This document shows positions 1 through 8,399 of a stretch of 64,000 bases of DNA, piece after piece. This DNA is from Bacteroidota bacterium (GTDB lineage: Bacteria; Bacteroidota; Bacteroidia; Chitinophagales; Chitinophagaceae): assembly GCA_018268015.1 (NCBI GenBank), contig JAFDXJ010000006.1:20798-84797 (forward strand), written 5' to 3'. The notes below the pieces were generated by a model. That model did not search any database, had not been told where the DNA came from, and worked only from the letters and a program-made list of their open reading frames with translations. A program made the position numbers and the translations under genes. Every line of letters begins with the position of its first letter. Within the stretch, counting starts at the first letter, position 1.

Positions 1-839
1 GGGTATTTGTAAATCAGGGTGGCTGGAAAGATATAGCCCATAGACCTTTTAACCAATTATATAAAAAATTAACTTCCTTTATTATCAGCTTTCATAATTA
101 TAATGAGTCTTCAAAACTATCCCTACGGAAAAAAAGAATCATGCAGGCCTGGGTGTCCAAAGCAGTTTATAATATTTCAGATGCCAAAAAGGTTTTTGAA
201 GTTTTGGAAAACCAGTATCATTTAGACATCCCGGCGCAGATTGTTTATCCCAATCCCATATCATTTCAAATACCTGCACAAGCTCCTCCCTTACCACCGG
301 TACAAAATGGAAATTTTCAGTGGTGCATGCTGGCTGCACTTTATACCGACAGGAAAGCCCAGGACATTTTAATACAAACCCTATCCTCTCCAAAATGGAA
401 AGAAAGAAACTGGCAATTGAATCTATACGGTGCAGGGAAAGATGCAGCCATGCTACAAGAATTGATTTTACAAAATCATCTTGACGAAAAGATCTTTTTA
501 AAAGGCCATACAAACAATGTGCAGGCAACGTTGGCACTGCATCATTTGGTATTGCAGTGCACGCGCATAGATGCTATGCCAATCAGTATTTCAGAAGCTT
601 TGGCCATGGCAAGGCCCTGTGTGGTTACGAATGTAGGAGATATGCCCTTATGGGTACAAAATGGTATTAATGGATTTGTATGTGCCTCTGCCACTCCGGA
701 AGCCATAGATATTGGACTGGAGGAATGTTGGCAAAAAAGAAATGAATGGGAAGAAATGGGTAAACGCTCTTTTGCAATTTTTAAAGAGAAATATCCACAA
801 CCCTATTCAAAAAGTTTTATGGAATTTGTGAACAGATAG
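1..839 (+). CDS. Glycosyltransferase family 4-like, C-terminal part (5' truncated by window)
   Basis: The frame is open from the first bases of the window to the stop at 839, so the true start lies upstream and about 278 residues are visible. The visible part is the donor-binding half of a GT-B glycosyltransferase: an LYGAGKD strand-turn, then KGH followed by a helix, then the acidic motif region around DAMPISISEALA, and a conserved GFVC-like loop. Such enzymes transfer sugars from nucleotide-sugar donors during polysaccharide or lipopolysaccharide assembly. The acceptor and sugar cannot be read from the sequence. It converges with the small gene on the opposite strand, with 3 bases between the two stops. 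An internal ATG at 141 is not the start, because homologous-looking sequence continues upstream of it. Confidence 0.8.
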   Translation, partial: VFVNQGGWKDIAHRPFNQLYKKLTSFIISFHNYNESSKLSLRKKRIMQAWVSKAVYNISDAKKVFEVLENQYHLDIPAQIVYPNPISFQIPAQAPPLPPVQNGNFQWCMLAALYTDRKAQDILIQTLSSPKWKERNWQLNLYGAGKDAAMLQELILQNHLDEKIFLKGHTNNVQATLALHHLVLQCTRIDAMPISISEALAMARPCVVTNVGDMPLWVQNGINGFVCASATPEAIDIGLEECWQKRNEWEEMGKRSFAIFKEKYPQPYSKSFMEFVNR

Positions 840-842
840 TGG

Positions 843-1082
843 TTATTCTTGTTCATTGTGCATAAAAGCTTTCTCTCTTTTCCACCAACGAAAACCTACA
901 TAACCTGCTATTGTCAAGGGCATAGCCATTAAATAAATTATTCCGCTATTTAATCCCTGTGCTGGTTTCTCCCCTAATTGGGAAGCCGTTTTAGTACAGA
1001 TAGAACATTGAGCCATCAGCCCGGAACTAAAAAGAAATTGAATAACAAAGAAGGCGAGAAAAATAAACAACACTTTTTTCAT
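843..1082 (-). CDS. Small exported or membrane protein with a CxxC motif
   Basis: This 79-residue protein is of unknown function. Residues 4-24 form a hydrophobic signal or first membrane segment ending in an AQ cleavage-like site. It is followed directly by C26-x2-C29 and then a second membrane span at about residues 47-64 (IIYLMAMPLTIAGYVGF). The C-terminus is short and charged. The CxxC on the outer face could bind a metal or form a disulfide, which is inference only. It has an ATG start and is convergent with the glycosyltransferase. I recall similar two-span small proteins from Bacteroidota genomes but no characterised member. Confidence 0.7.
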   Translation of the reverse strand: MKKVLFIFLAFFVIQFLFSSGLMAQCSICTKTASQLGEKPAQGLNSGIIYLMAMPLTIAGYVGFRWWKREKAFMHNEQE

Positions 1083-1135
1083 TGCACACGATTTCTACAA
1101 AGATAAAATGATTGTACCAATCATACGTTAAAAAT

Positions 1136-1165
1136 AAAAGCAGCTTCATCCTAAAAGCTGCTTTT
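1136..1165 (-). terminator. Hairpin terminator downstream of tRNA-Leu
   Basis: Perfect 10-bp arms (aaaagcagct at 1136-1145 and agctgctttt at 1156-1165) surround a 10-base loop. Read on the minus strand, the hairpin lies about 10 bases beyond the tRNA 3' end and is followed by a T-rich run, as expected for intrinsic termination. It may also act on the other strand. Confidence 0.75.
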
Positions 1166-1175
1166 AACCTGAATG

Positions 1176-1259
1176 TGCGGAAGAGGAGATTCGAACTCCC
1201 ACGCCAGTTACGGCGCTACCACCTCAAAGTAGTGCGTCTACCAATTTCGCCACCTCCGC
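1176..1259 (-). tRNA. tRNA-Leu (anticodon GAG)
   Basis: On the minus strand the 84 bases fold as a class II tRNA. The acceptor stem GCGGAGG pairs with CTTCCGC (one G-T). The D-arm reads GAAATTGGTAGAC, the anticodon stem CTACT pairs with GGTAG around the loop TTGAGGT, there is a long variable arm, and the T-arm is GGGAG TTCGAAT CTCCT. The discriminator is A and CCA is not encoded. Anticodon GAG reads CTC/CTT leucine codons. Confidence 0.96.
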
Positions 1260-1274
1260 AATTTTTGAGAAATG

Positions 1275-1282
1275 CAAATGTA
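1275..1282 (-). promoter_or_regulatory. Promoter -7 element upstream of tRNA-Leu
   Basis: The minus strand reads TACATTTG, an exact match to the Bacteroidota -7 consensus TAnnTTTG, ending 15 bases before the mature tRNA. The nearest upstream TTG (1307-1309) is 24 bases away, longer than the usual spacing, so the -33 part is doubtful. Confidence 0.5.
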
Positions 1283-1320
1283 CAGGTAAATTTAAATTTT
1301 AAAAAGCAATAACTTAACCC

Positions 1321-2487
1321 TTATACCGCCATTTTATTGAGTTCGATACGAAAGGTCGTACCTTTTCCGGCTTCACTGGATTTTACGGATATTTCTCCAT
1401 GATGGTATTGATCAATAATACGCTTACTCAGGGCAAGCCCCAATCCCCAGCCTCGTTTTTTAGTAGTAAACCCCGGTTTGAACACCCTCGACAAATGACT
1501 CTTGGAAATTCCTTTTCCATTATCTGCTACCTCAATGAAAGCCTTTTTTGTTGTTTCTGAAATATTGATCCTTATTGTACCCTTTCCCTCAAGAGCATCA
1601 AGTGCATTTTTCAATAAATTTTCAATTACCCAGTCAAAGAGTGGGGGAGAAATAAATGCATTTAACTCATCCATACCATGTGTCTCCACTTCAAACTTTA
1701 CTTTACCTCCGGATCTTTTCTTGATATAGTCCACCATATTATTGATTTGAACAATAATATTTTTTTCCTCTAAATGTGGTTTGCTTCCTATTTTACCAAA
1801 CCGGTCTGAAATAAGTTCAAGTCTTTTTACATCTTTATCAATTTCCGTGGTAATATGTTCCACCATATCTTTTTCTTTAAGCATTTCCACCCAGCCTTTC
1901 AGGCTGGAAACCGGTGTTCCCAGTTGGTGCGCCGTTTCTTTGGCCATCCCTGCCCATAAACGATTTTGTGTGCTCTGGTAACCACTACGTAAGGCAATCA
2001 GCATAATCATGATAAATAATCCCACAATAACCAGTTGTACCAGAGGATAGTAACGAACTTCCTTTTGCAACAGACTTTCCCCGTAGTAATATTTATTGGC
2101 TGTATAAGGGCTGTCACTGATTTTTAAAATAATCGGAGCATTTTGTTTTTTAAACTCCGCCAACTTTTTAGTAAGGTAAAGAGGGTCATTTTTGATTTGA
2201 ATACTATCTAAATTCACGCAATTATAGGGATTGATACTGTCTTTTTCATTGGTCTCAATGATAGGTATATCCGTGTTTTCACTGGAAACACGTGCAGCCA
2301 GTTCCAGGCTCGTTTGATCCGTAGCATTTAAAATCGTGTTTTGCGCAGCAACCCATATTTCCACTTTATGCGTTTCATCGTGGGCTATTTTTTGAGATAA
2401 ATAACGGGAATAGAAAATAGTGCCTATAACAATACTTATGGCAACCAGAAATAAAAGCGTTTTTCCACTGAAAAGTTGTTGAAACAT
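1321..2487 (-). CDS. Two-span membrane sensor histidine kinase
   Basis: This 388-residue kinase is anchored by spans at about residues 10-26 and 147-166, with a sensing segment of roughly 120 residues between them. The dimerisation and phosphoacceptor helix contains H187 in the sequence AHQLGTPVSS, a variant of the usual HE(L/I)(R/K)TP box. A GHKL ATPase domain follows, with the N-box around NLLKNALDAL, the G1 box DNGKGIS and the G2 box GWGLGLAL. It probably phosphorylates a response regulator in answer to an envelope signal. No response regulator lies beside it, so it is an orphan here. It has an ATG start. The stop lies about 60 bases from the tRNA-Leu gene, so the tRNA needs its own promoter. 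Confidence 0.9.
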   Translation of the reverse strand: MFQQLFSGKTLLFLVAISIVIGTIFYSRYLSQKIAHDETHKVEIWVAAQNTILNATDQTSLELAARVSSENTDIPIIETNEKDSINPYNCVNLDSIQIKNDPLYLTKKLAEFKKQNAPIILKISDSPYTANKYYYGESLLQKEVRYYPLVQLVIVGLFIMIMLIALRSGYQSTQNRLWAGMAKETAHQLGTPVSSLKGWVEMLKEKDMVEHITTEIDKDVKRLELISDRFGKIGSKPHLEEKNIIVQINNMVDYIKKRSGGKVKFEVETHGMDELNAFISPPLFDWVIENLLKNALDALEGKGTIRINISETTKKAFIEVADNGKGISKSHLSRVFKPGFTTKKRGWGLGLALSKRIIDQYHHGEISVKSSEAGKGTTFRIELNKMAV

Positions 2488-2651
2488 AGTAATAAAAGTA
2501 AAATGTTTTTACTGTGATTGAAAAATTAAATTTCTATTCAGCGTATCATCCCTCAACAGGTAAAATATATATGTCTAAACATTAATAACAAAAGAGATCA
2601 AATTGTGCATAAGAAAACGAAGAAGTTAAGGGTAAGTATATACAGATTAAA

Positions 2652-2659
2652 TAAATTTG
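2652..2659 (+). promoter_or_regulatory. Possible promoter -7 element for the 90-residue protein
   Basis: TAAATTTG matches TAnnTTTG exactly, 18 bases before the ATG at 2678. No TTG is found at the proper upstream spacing, so support is partial. The rest of 2488-2651 shows no gene or clear structure. Confidence 0.3.
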
Positions 2660-2677
2660 ACCTTATAAAATGATTGT

Positions 2678-2950
2678 ATGAAAATTTCGCCAGCTACGCT
2701 GACTCGCCTGGAAGCCATTTTAAGCCAAAGTCAATATACCCCAAGATATGAGCGAGGTACTTTTCAAAGTGGCTGGTGTCTGCTGGAGAAAAAAAGAGTG
2801 GTCGTTCTGAATAAATTCCTGGATGTAGAAGGAAGAATAAATGTATTACTGGAATTAATCCCCAAATTGGAAATTAATTATGATATGCTCACTCTTGAAT
2901 CACAGCAATTGTATGATAGCATTCTGCAACTTTCCATTACGGAGCAATAG
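2678..2950 (+). CDS. Conserved-looking small protein of unknown function
   Basis: This 90-residue soluble protein has no signal peptide or membrane span. The first half is basic and contains an RGTFQSGWCLLEKKRVVVLNK-like beta stretch. The second half is a predicted helix rich in leucine and glutamate. It starts with ATG and is followed 24 bases later by the PhnP-like hydrolase, so the two may be cotranscribed. I do not recognise a named family, and function cannot be assigned from the sequence. Confidence 0.65.
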   Translation: MKISPATLTRLEAILSQSQYTPRYERGTFQSGWCLLEKKRVVVLNKFLDVEGRINVLLELIPKLEINYDMLTLESQQLYDSILQLSITEQ

Positions 2951-2974
2951 GCACTAATTTTTTTTAAGGTATTT

Positions 2975-3757
2975 TTGTTTGTGGACTTTCCTCAATTAAC
3001 GATTACATTTTTAGGTACCGGCACCAGTACCGGCATTCCCATGATTGCCTGCCCGTGCCGGGTCTGCCAATCAGAAAATGTAAAAGATAAACGATTAAGA
3101 AGCAGTATTCTTATTGCCTCCGGGGAAACTACCTTGGTAGTAGATACTACACCTGATTTTCGGCAGCAAATGCTCCGCCTGGAAAATAAAAAACTGGATG
3201 GAATTTTATTTACTCACCCACATAAAGATCATACAGGTGGCTTAGATGATGTACGTGCATACAATTTTTTCCAGCATCGCCCTATGGATCTCTATGCCAA
3301 TGCATTAACAGCGGAGGCATTACATCGCGATTATGCGTATGCTTTTTCAGATCATCGCTATCCGGGTATTCCGGAATTGAATCTTATCACTATTGATGAG
3401 TCCCCAATGATGATTGGTCAAATCCCTGTAATACCTATTCGGGTATGGCATCATAAAATGCCGGTTTATGCCTTCCGTTTTGGAAATTTTACGTATATTA
3501 CTGATGCAAACCGAATAGAGGAGTCGGAAATGGAAAAAATAAGAGGATCGGAAATTATTGTCATCAACGCATTACGTGAAGAAAGCCATATTTCCCATTT
3601 CACCTTGAAACAAGCGGTTAGCCTGGTGGAAGAATTAAACATACCTCAGGCGTATTTTACACATATCAGCCACCAGCTTGGGAGACATGATGAAGTAAAT
3701 AAAAAATTACCTGCTCATATTTCTCTTGCTTATGACGGATTACAAATCAGCATCTAA
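2975..3757 (+). CDS. MBL-fold metallo-hydrolase, PhnP-like
   Basis: This 260-residue metallo-beta-lactamase-fold hydrolase opens with FLGTGTSTG, followed by a CPCRVC cysteine cluster. That combination resembles the zinc-binding N-terminus of PhnP (cyclic ribose phosphate phosphodiesterase). The two-metal site is the HPHKDH motif. Further ligands are probably in VWHHKM, ITDANR and THISHQLGRHD. No phosphonate-degradation genes are nearby, so the substrate may differ from PhnP. The start is TTG at 2975 or GTG at 2981, and no ATG is placed before the conserved strand. The next gene begins 35 bases downstream. Confidence 0.85.
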   Translation: MFVDFPQLTITFLGTGTSTGIPMIACPCRVCQSENVKDKRLRSSILIASGETTLVVDTTPDFRQQMLRLENKKLDGILFTHPHKDHTGGLDDVRAYNFFQHRPMDLYANALTAEALHRDYAYAFSDHRYPGIPELNLITIDESPMMIGQIPVIPIRVWHHKMPVYAFRFGNFTYITDANRIEESEMEKIRGSEIIVINALREESHISHFTLKQAVSLVEELNIPQAYFTHISHQLGRHDEVNKKLPAHISLAYDGLQISI

Positions 3758-3792
3758 TCTTTCCATGAAAATTGATATAAAAATGAATTTTT

Positions 3793-4500
3793 ATGCAACA
3801 AATACATTGGAAAGATTACTTTTCCTTTTCTAAAAAAGAAAGGACTGCCATACTTATTTTGGTGTTTATCATTGTAGCTATCATTTCTTTACCCTCGATA
3901 TTTAAGCCAAAATTTTCTCCTCCATTGAGTGATTCTGAGACAATCCTGGAAATGGGTGTCGCAGATTCAGTCAAAAATGTAAAAAATATAAGCCACCCTA
4001 CAATCCAGAGTAGCAGTAAAGAAAGTTCATTATTTTATTTTGATCCGAATACAATTGATGAAACAACCTGGAAAAAATTAGGCCTCACGGAAAGAAACAT
4101 TCAAACCATTTTAAATTACCGTACAAAAGGAGGAAAATTCCGTTCTGCTTCGGATATCCATAAAATATATGGTTTAAAAAAAGTGGATGCAGACAGGCTG
4201 GAGCCATTTATTCAAATCAAAAATGATAGGAATATGCTTTCCTCAAAAAAACCGGAAGAAAGAAATCAACCGGTAATAAAGATCGTCCCTAAAAAATCCT
4301 TTTCAAAAATAAATATCAATACAGCTACAGAAGAAGAATGGAAAACTTTACCCGGTATCGGAGATGTTCTTGCTAAAAGAATAGTCAAATTCAGAACGGC
4401 AAAAAAAGGGTTTAACAACATTGATGATATTAAAAAAACTTATGGGCTTAAAGACTCTGTCTTTGAACAAATACGGCCCTGGCTCTATATAGAAAAATAA
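3793..4500 (+). CDS. Membrane-anchored helix-hairpin-helix protein (ComEA-like)
   Basis: This 235-residue protein has an N-terminal membrane span at about residues 18-36, a variable linker, and two helix-hairpin-helix regions. The first contains ILNYRTKGGKFRSASDIHKIYGL in its core. The second contains the typical INTATEEEW and LPGIGDVLAKRIVKFR pattern. This layout resembles ComEA-type DNA-binding proteins of the envelope, which bind incoming DNA in competent bacteria. No other competence gene is adjacent, so a DNA-uptake role is inferred from the family only. It has an ATG start. Confidence 0.8.
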   Translation: MQQIHWKDYFSFSKKERTAILILVFIIVAIISLPSIFKPKFSPPLSDSETILEMGVADSVKNVKNISHPTIQSSSKESSLFYFDPNTIDETTWKKLGLTERNIQTILNYRTKGGKFRSASDIHKIYGLKKVDADRLEPFIQIKNDRNMLSSKKPEERNQPVIKIVPKKSFSKININTATEEEWKTLPGIGDVLAKRIVKFRTAKKGFNNIDDIKKTYGLKDSVFEQIRPWLYIEK

Positions 4501-4511
4501 ATCGAACCCCA

Positions 4512-4543
4512 TTTCATATTCTGACTTCAAAGCTTTACTTTTG
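4512..4543 (+). promoter_or_regulatory. Promoter upstream of acyl-CoA dehydrogenase
   Basis: TACTTTTG at 4536-4543 matches TAnnTTTG exactly. Twenty bases upstream lies TTTC (4512-4515), one base off TTTG. The start codon is 21 bases beyond the -7 box, giving a short leader. Confidence 0.45.
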
Positions 4544-4564
4544 TTTGCTAACAAATGTTCGTAA

Positions 4565-5704
4565 ATGAATTTTAATGAATCGGAATTAACTAAACAAGTT
4601 GCTGCTACCGCAAAAGATTTCGCAGAAAAGCACATCAAGCCTTATGTAATGGATTGGGACGAAAGCCAGGAATTTCCCAAACATGTTTATCATGAAATGG
4701 GGAAACTCGGTCTTATGGGAATTTTAGTACCTGAAAAATATCATGGCGCCGGACTTGGTTACTTTGAGTATAAAGCCATTGTGGAAGAAATTTCCAAGGT
4801 CTGCGGCTCCATCGCTTTAAGCCTGGTAGCACATAATTCACTTTGTACGGGTCATATCCTCATGTTTGGAAATGAATCACAGAAAGAAAAATGGCTTCCC
4901 AAGCTGGCAACCGGTGAATGGATCGGTGCATGGGGGCTTACTGAACCCAATACCGGTAGTGATGCAGGCAACATGAAATGCACGGCCGTAAAGGAAGGTG
5001 ACAACTGGATATTAAATGGCACAAAATGCTGGATTACCAATGGCCTCAGCAGTGAAGTGGCCGTCGTGATCGTACGCACAGGAGAACCACGCGCCAAAAA
5101 TAATTGTACGGCATTTGTCGTCGAACGTGGTACAAAAGGTTTTTCCGGAGGGAAAAAAGAAAATAAACTGGGGATGCGTGCCAGTGAAACCGCCGAAATG
5201 ATATTTGATCATTGCGTTGTACCTGATGCAAATCGCCTGGGCGAAGTAGGTGATGGATTTATCCAATCCATGAAAATATTAGATGGAGGACGAATTTCTA
5301 TTGCATCCCTTTCATTAGGAATTGCAAAAGGAGCTTATGAAGCCGCATTACAATATTCCAAAGAACGTCAGCAATTTGATCAACCCATAAGTCATTTCCA
5401 GGGCATCAGTTTTAAACTGGCTGATATGGCTACTGAAATTATGGCTGCCGACTTACTTACATTACAAGCCTGTTATTTAAAAAATGAACATAAAAAAATG
5501 ACCCAGGAATCTGCCATGGCAAAATATTATGCCAGTGAAGTGGCTGTAAAAACAGCGAATGACGCAGTACAGATTTTTGGAGGTTATGGCTATACAAAAG
5601 ATTTTCCGGTAGAAAAATTTTACCGGGATGCAAAATTATGTACAATCGGAGAAGGTACTTCTGAAATACAAAAGCTCGTTATAGCCAGGCACTGCCTTCT
5701 TTAA
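4565..5704 (+). CDS. Acyl-CoA dehydrogenase
   Basis: This 379-residue FAD enzyme has full family length. It catalyses alpha,beta-dehydrogenation of acyl-CoA in fatty-acid or branched-chain amino-acid breakdown, passing electrons to electron-transfer flavoprotein. The N-terminal helical domain is followed by the signature WGLTEPNTGSDA in the middle beta domain, FAD contacts around WITNG, and the C-terminal helices. The last domain has QIFGGYGYTKDFPVEKFYRDAK-like sequence and GEGTSEIQ, where the glutamate is the expected catalytic base of short-chain members. Chain-length specificity cannot be fixed. It has its own promoter and a strong hairpin after the stop. Confidence 0.94.
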   Translation: MNFNESELTKQVAATAKDFAEKHIKPYVMDWDESQEFPKHVYHEMGKLGLMGILVPEKYHGAGLGYFEYKAIVEEISKVCGSIALSLVAHNSLCTGHILMFGNESQKEKWLPKLATGEWIGAWGLTEPNTGSDAGNMKCTAVKEGDNWILNGTKCWITNGLSSEVAVVIVRTGEPRAKNNCTAFVVERGTKGFSGGKKENKLGMRASETAEMIFDHCVVPDANRLGEVGDGFIQSMKILDGGRISIASLSLGIAKGAYEAALQYSKERQQFDQPISHFQGISFKLADMATEIMAADLLTLQACYLKNEHKKMTQESAMAKYYASEVAVKTANDAVQIFGGYGYTKDFPVEKFYRDAKLCTIGEGTSEIQKLVIARHCLL

Positions 5705-5716
5705 AATACATAACAC

Positions 5717-5765
5717 TATAAAATAAATACATCTCATCATTTTTTCGGGATGTATTTATTTTATA
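5717..5765 (+). terminator. Hairpin after acyl-CoA dehydrogenase
   Basis: A perfect 17-bp inverted repeat (5717-5733 with 5749-5765) encloses a 15-base loop that contains TTTTTT. The arms are very AT-rich and symmetrical, so termination is plausible in either direction. It starts 13 bases after the stop codon. Confidence 0.7.
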
Positions 5766-5808
5766 CCTTGCTCACAATCCTGCCTTTTCCTATTTTAATT
5801 CTGCCCAG

Positions 5809-5841
5809 TTGAAAACTTGCGATGACTAAAAGGTACTTTTC
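5809..5841 (+). promoter_or_regulatory. Possible promoter of the M4 peptidase
   Basis: TACTTTTC (5834-5841) differs by one base from TAnnTTTG. A TTG lies 22 bases upstream at 5809-5811. This is slightly imperfect in both sequence and spacing. The start codon is about 50 bases further on. Confidence 0.3.
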
Positions 5842-5892
5842 ATCATCGTAGAAAAACGGCATTCCATTTAATCAACATTAAAAATTAAAACA

Positions 5893-8265
5893 ATGATGAA
5901 AAAACAATTCCTCCTGGTTTTCTTTCTTGGCTTTCTATTCACGGCATTCTCCCAAAATATGCTCAGTGAAATCGCCGGTAGTGGTGGTGTATCAAAACAT
6001 TTTACAACTTTTCAAGCGAATAAACAGGCCCTGTTTAATCCTAAAGATGCTAATCAGTTTTTTGGCTTTAAGGATAATGAATCGCTGATTTTACTGCAAA
6101 CAGAAACAGATGAATTAGGCAATATCAACTACCGGTATGGACAAACTTATATGAATATACCCGTGGAAAATGCTATGTATATCATCCAAACAAAAGCCGG
6201 TAAAATAATTGCAGCCAGTGGTGAAATTGTCACCGCATTTGATGCACAAATGGCCAACCGCAATGCACCCCGAATTTCTGCAAAAAATGCAATTGCTATG
6301 TGTTTGCAACAGGTACATGCACAAACTTATATGTGGCAGGATACTCGTGCAGAAGAAATTCTAAAAGAACAAATGAGGGATAAGAATGCCACTTATTATC
6401 CTTCAGCACGCTTAGTTTGGTATAATCCTGAAGAGAATATTGATCCTTCAAAATTAATACTTGCTTACAAAGTAGATGTTTATGCTACAGAGCCTGCAAG
6501 CCGGGCTTATTATTTCCTGGATGCACAATCAGGAAAATTTTTGGGGCAAAAAGAAATACTGCACACTGTAGATGCAGTGGGTACAGCAAACACGCTTTAT
6601 AGTGGCACTCAAACGATTCATAGTGACCATGCTAATGGAAGTTACAGGCTGCGAGATTATACACGCGGCAATGGTGTTACTACTTATGATTGGTCAAATA
6701 ATAAAAGTGACATTACCAGCCCATCAGCTAATTTCAACCTGAGCGGGCTGCCTAGAAATGGTCTTGACGCACACTGGGGTGTGGAAATGACTTATGATTT
6801 TTACAAAGTAAATTTCAACAGGAACAGTTTGGATAATCATGGTATATTGTTAAACAGTTATGTCAATCGTGGAGGCTTTTTATATAATGATAATGCATCC
6901 TGGGATGGCACAAATATGAATTATGGTAAACGAAGTGGTTCTACAAATGGTGTTACTGCAATAGATGTTACCGGGCATGAACTCACACATGGGTTTACAC
7001 AATATACATCCAATCTGAACTATAGTGGTGAAAGTGGCGGTATGAATGAAAGTATGAGCGATATTATGGGAAAGAGTGTGCAATTCTGGGCAAAACCTTC
7101 TGATAAAAACTGGGTTTTAAGTAATGATATGAATTGGGCCATTCGGGATATGAGCAACCCCAATGCATTTAAACAACCTGATTGTTATGGAGGCTTATAC
7201 TGGAAATCAAATGCAGATGTGCATATTTTAAGTGGTGTAGGCAATTTCATGTTTTATTTACTGGTAGATGGAGGCTCAGGTACCAATGATATTGGCAATG
7301 CCTATACAGTACAGGGTATTGGTTTATCAAAAGCAGATCAGATAATTTACCGTACAAATACAACATATCTTTCTCCCAATTCAAAATATGCAGACTGGAG
7401 AACAGCATGCATAAATGCAGCGACCGACCTTTATGGCGCCAACTCAAATGAAGTAACACAGGTTAAAAATGCCTGGTATGCAGTAGGCGTTGGAACTTCT
7501 GGTGGTGGTGGCACGGATTATTGCCTTTCTAAAGGTAACAGTACTGCTCATGGATTCATTCAAAGAGTAAGGATCTCCGGCACAACCCTGAATAATGGGA
7601 GTGGAGATAATTCCGGATATGGTGACTTTACTTCTATAAGTACCAATATGACCAAAGGCGTTAATTATAAATTATACCTAAGATCCGATTTTCCGGGATC
7701 AAGTTATGCAACTGCCTGGACTTTATATATTGATTACAATGGAGATAAAGATTTTAATGATGTCGGTGAAAAGGTTGTGTCTAAATCTTTTGATGCAAAT
7801 ACCGTTATTGATACACTTCAATTTACTATTCCTGGCAGTGTTATGAATGGCGCAACACGTATGCGTATTCAAATGCATGCCGGTAATATTATTACAGATC
7901 CATGTGCTGTATTCGACTATGGGGAAGTGGAAGATTATACAGTGAATATATCAGGTAGTGGCGTAATGAATAATTTTGTACAGCCATCCAACGAATCAAC
8001 CCATCATATACTTGTAAGTCCGAACCCCGTTACCGGCTCCTATGCCAATATCAACTTTACGCTTCCTCAGGATGGAAATGTTGTATTGAAAATGTATGAC
8101 CTCAATGGCCGTACATTGCGTATCCAAAATGCAGGCAATATGATTAAAGGAAATCATACCATTACTTTAGGAGAATTAAATAAACTTCCGGCAGGAAATT
8201 ATCAACTTGTACTGGAACAAAATAATCAACCCGTTTATAAAGTAACCATGATGATTGTAAAATAG
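5893..8265 (+). CDS. Secreted thermolysin-like (M4) metallopeptidase with T9SS sorting domain
   Basis: This 790-residue secreted zinc peptidase has four parts. First is a signal peptide (residues 1-20, ending FSQ). Next is an FTP-type propeptide to about residue 210. The M4 catalytic domain carries H362-E-L-T-H366 and the third ligand E386 in MNESMSDIMG. A GEVED domain follows, ending near FDYGEVEDY. The last 80 residues form a type IX secretion sorting domain (SPNPVTGSYANI start, MYDLNGR, LPAGNYQL, KVTMMIVK end). It should be exported through the inner membrane by Sec and across the outer membrane by T9SS, then digest proteins outside the cell. The peptide transporters elsewhere in the window would suit uptake of its products. 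It is monocistronic, with a strong terminator after it. Confidence 0.95.
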   Translation: MMKKQFLLVFFLGFLFTAFSQNMLSEIAGSGGVSKHFTTFQANKQALFNPKDANQFFGFKDNESLILLQTETDELGNINYRYGQTYMNIPVENAMYIIQTKAGKIIAASGEIVTAFDAQMANRNAPRISAKNAIAMCLQQVHAQTYMWQDTRAEEILKEQMRDKNATYYPSARLVWYNPEENIDPSKLILAYKVDVYATEPASRAYYFLDAQSGKFLGQKEILHTVDAVGTANTLYSGTQTIHSDHANGSYRLRDYTRGNGVTTYDWSNNKSDITSPSANFNLSGLPRNGLDAHWGVEMTYDFYKVNFNRNSLDNHGILLNSYVNRGGFLYNDNASWDGTNMNYGKRSGSTNGVTAIDVTGHELTHGFTQYTSNLNYSGESGGMNESMSDIMGKSVQFWAKPSDKNWVLSNDMNWAIRDMSNPNAFKQPDCYGGLYWKSNADVHILSGVGNFMFYLLVDGGSGTNDIGNAYTVQGIGLSKADQIIYRTNTTYLSPNSKYADWRTACINAATDLYGANSNEVTQVKNAWYAVGVGTSGGGGTDYCLSKGNSTAHGFIQRVRISGTTLNNGSGDNSGYGDFTSISTNMTKGVNYKLYLRSDFPGSSYATAWTLYIDYNGDKDFNDVGEKVVSKSFDANTVIDTLQFTIPGSVMNGATRMRIQMHAGNIITDPCAVFDYGEVEDYTVNISGSGVMNNFVQPSNESTHHILVSPNPVTGSYANINFTLPQDGNVVLKMYDLNGRTLRIQNAGNMIKGNHTITLGELNKLPAGNYQLVLEQNNQPVYKVTMMIVK

Positions 8266-8284
8266 TTATCATCCTTAATAACAT

Positions 8285-8320
8285 AAAATGCAAAACCAAA
8301 ATTGGTTTTGCATTTTTTTT
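8285..8320 (+). terminator. Intrinsic terminator of the M4 peptidase gene
   Basis: AAAATGCAAAACC pairs with GGTTTTGCATTTT around a short AAAATT centre and runs directly into eight T residues. It sits 20 bases after the stop codon. Confidence 0.9.
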
Positions 8321-8399
8321 ATATCATAACCTGTTATGAATCCAAACCCTGCGCAGGGATAGTATCATTGAATGCAATTATCTTTACAAAAAATTCCAT

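Noticed and set aside
139..537. 132-codon minus-strand frame opposite the first glycosyltransferase
   Set aside because: Shadow of a real glycosyltransferase with clear GT-B motifs on the plus strand.
1112..1312. Plus-strand frame covering the tRNA-Leu gene
   Set aside because: It reads through the tRNA and its terminator, so a protein here is not credible.
2970..2977. TATTTTTG just before the PhnP-like gene, an exact -7 match
   Set aside because: It overlaps the TTG start candidate and ends 3 bases before the GTG, and no TTG is at the -33 distance; probably chance in a T-rich stretch.
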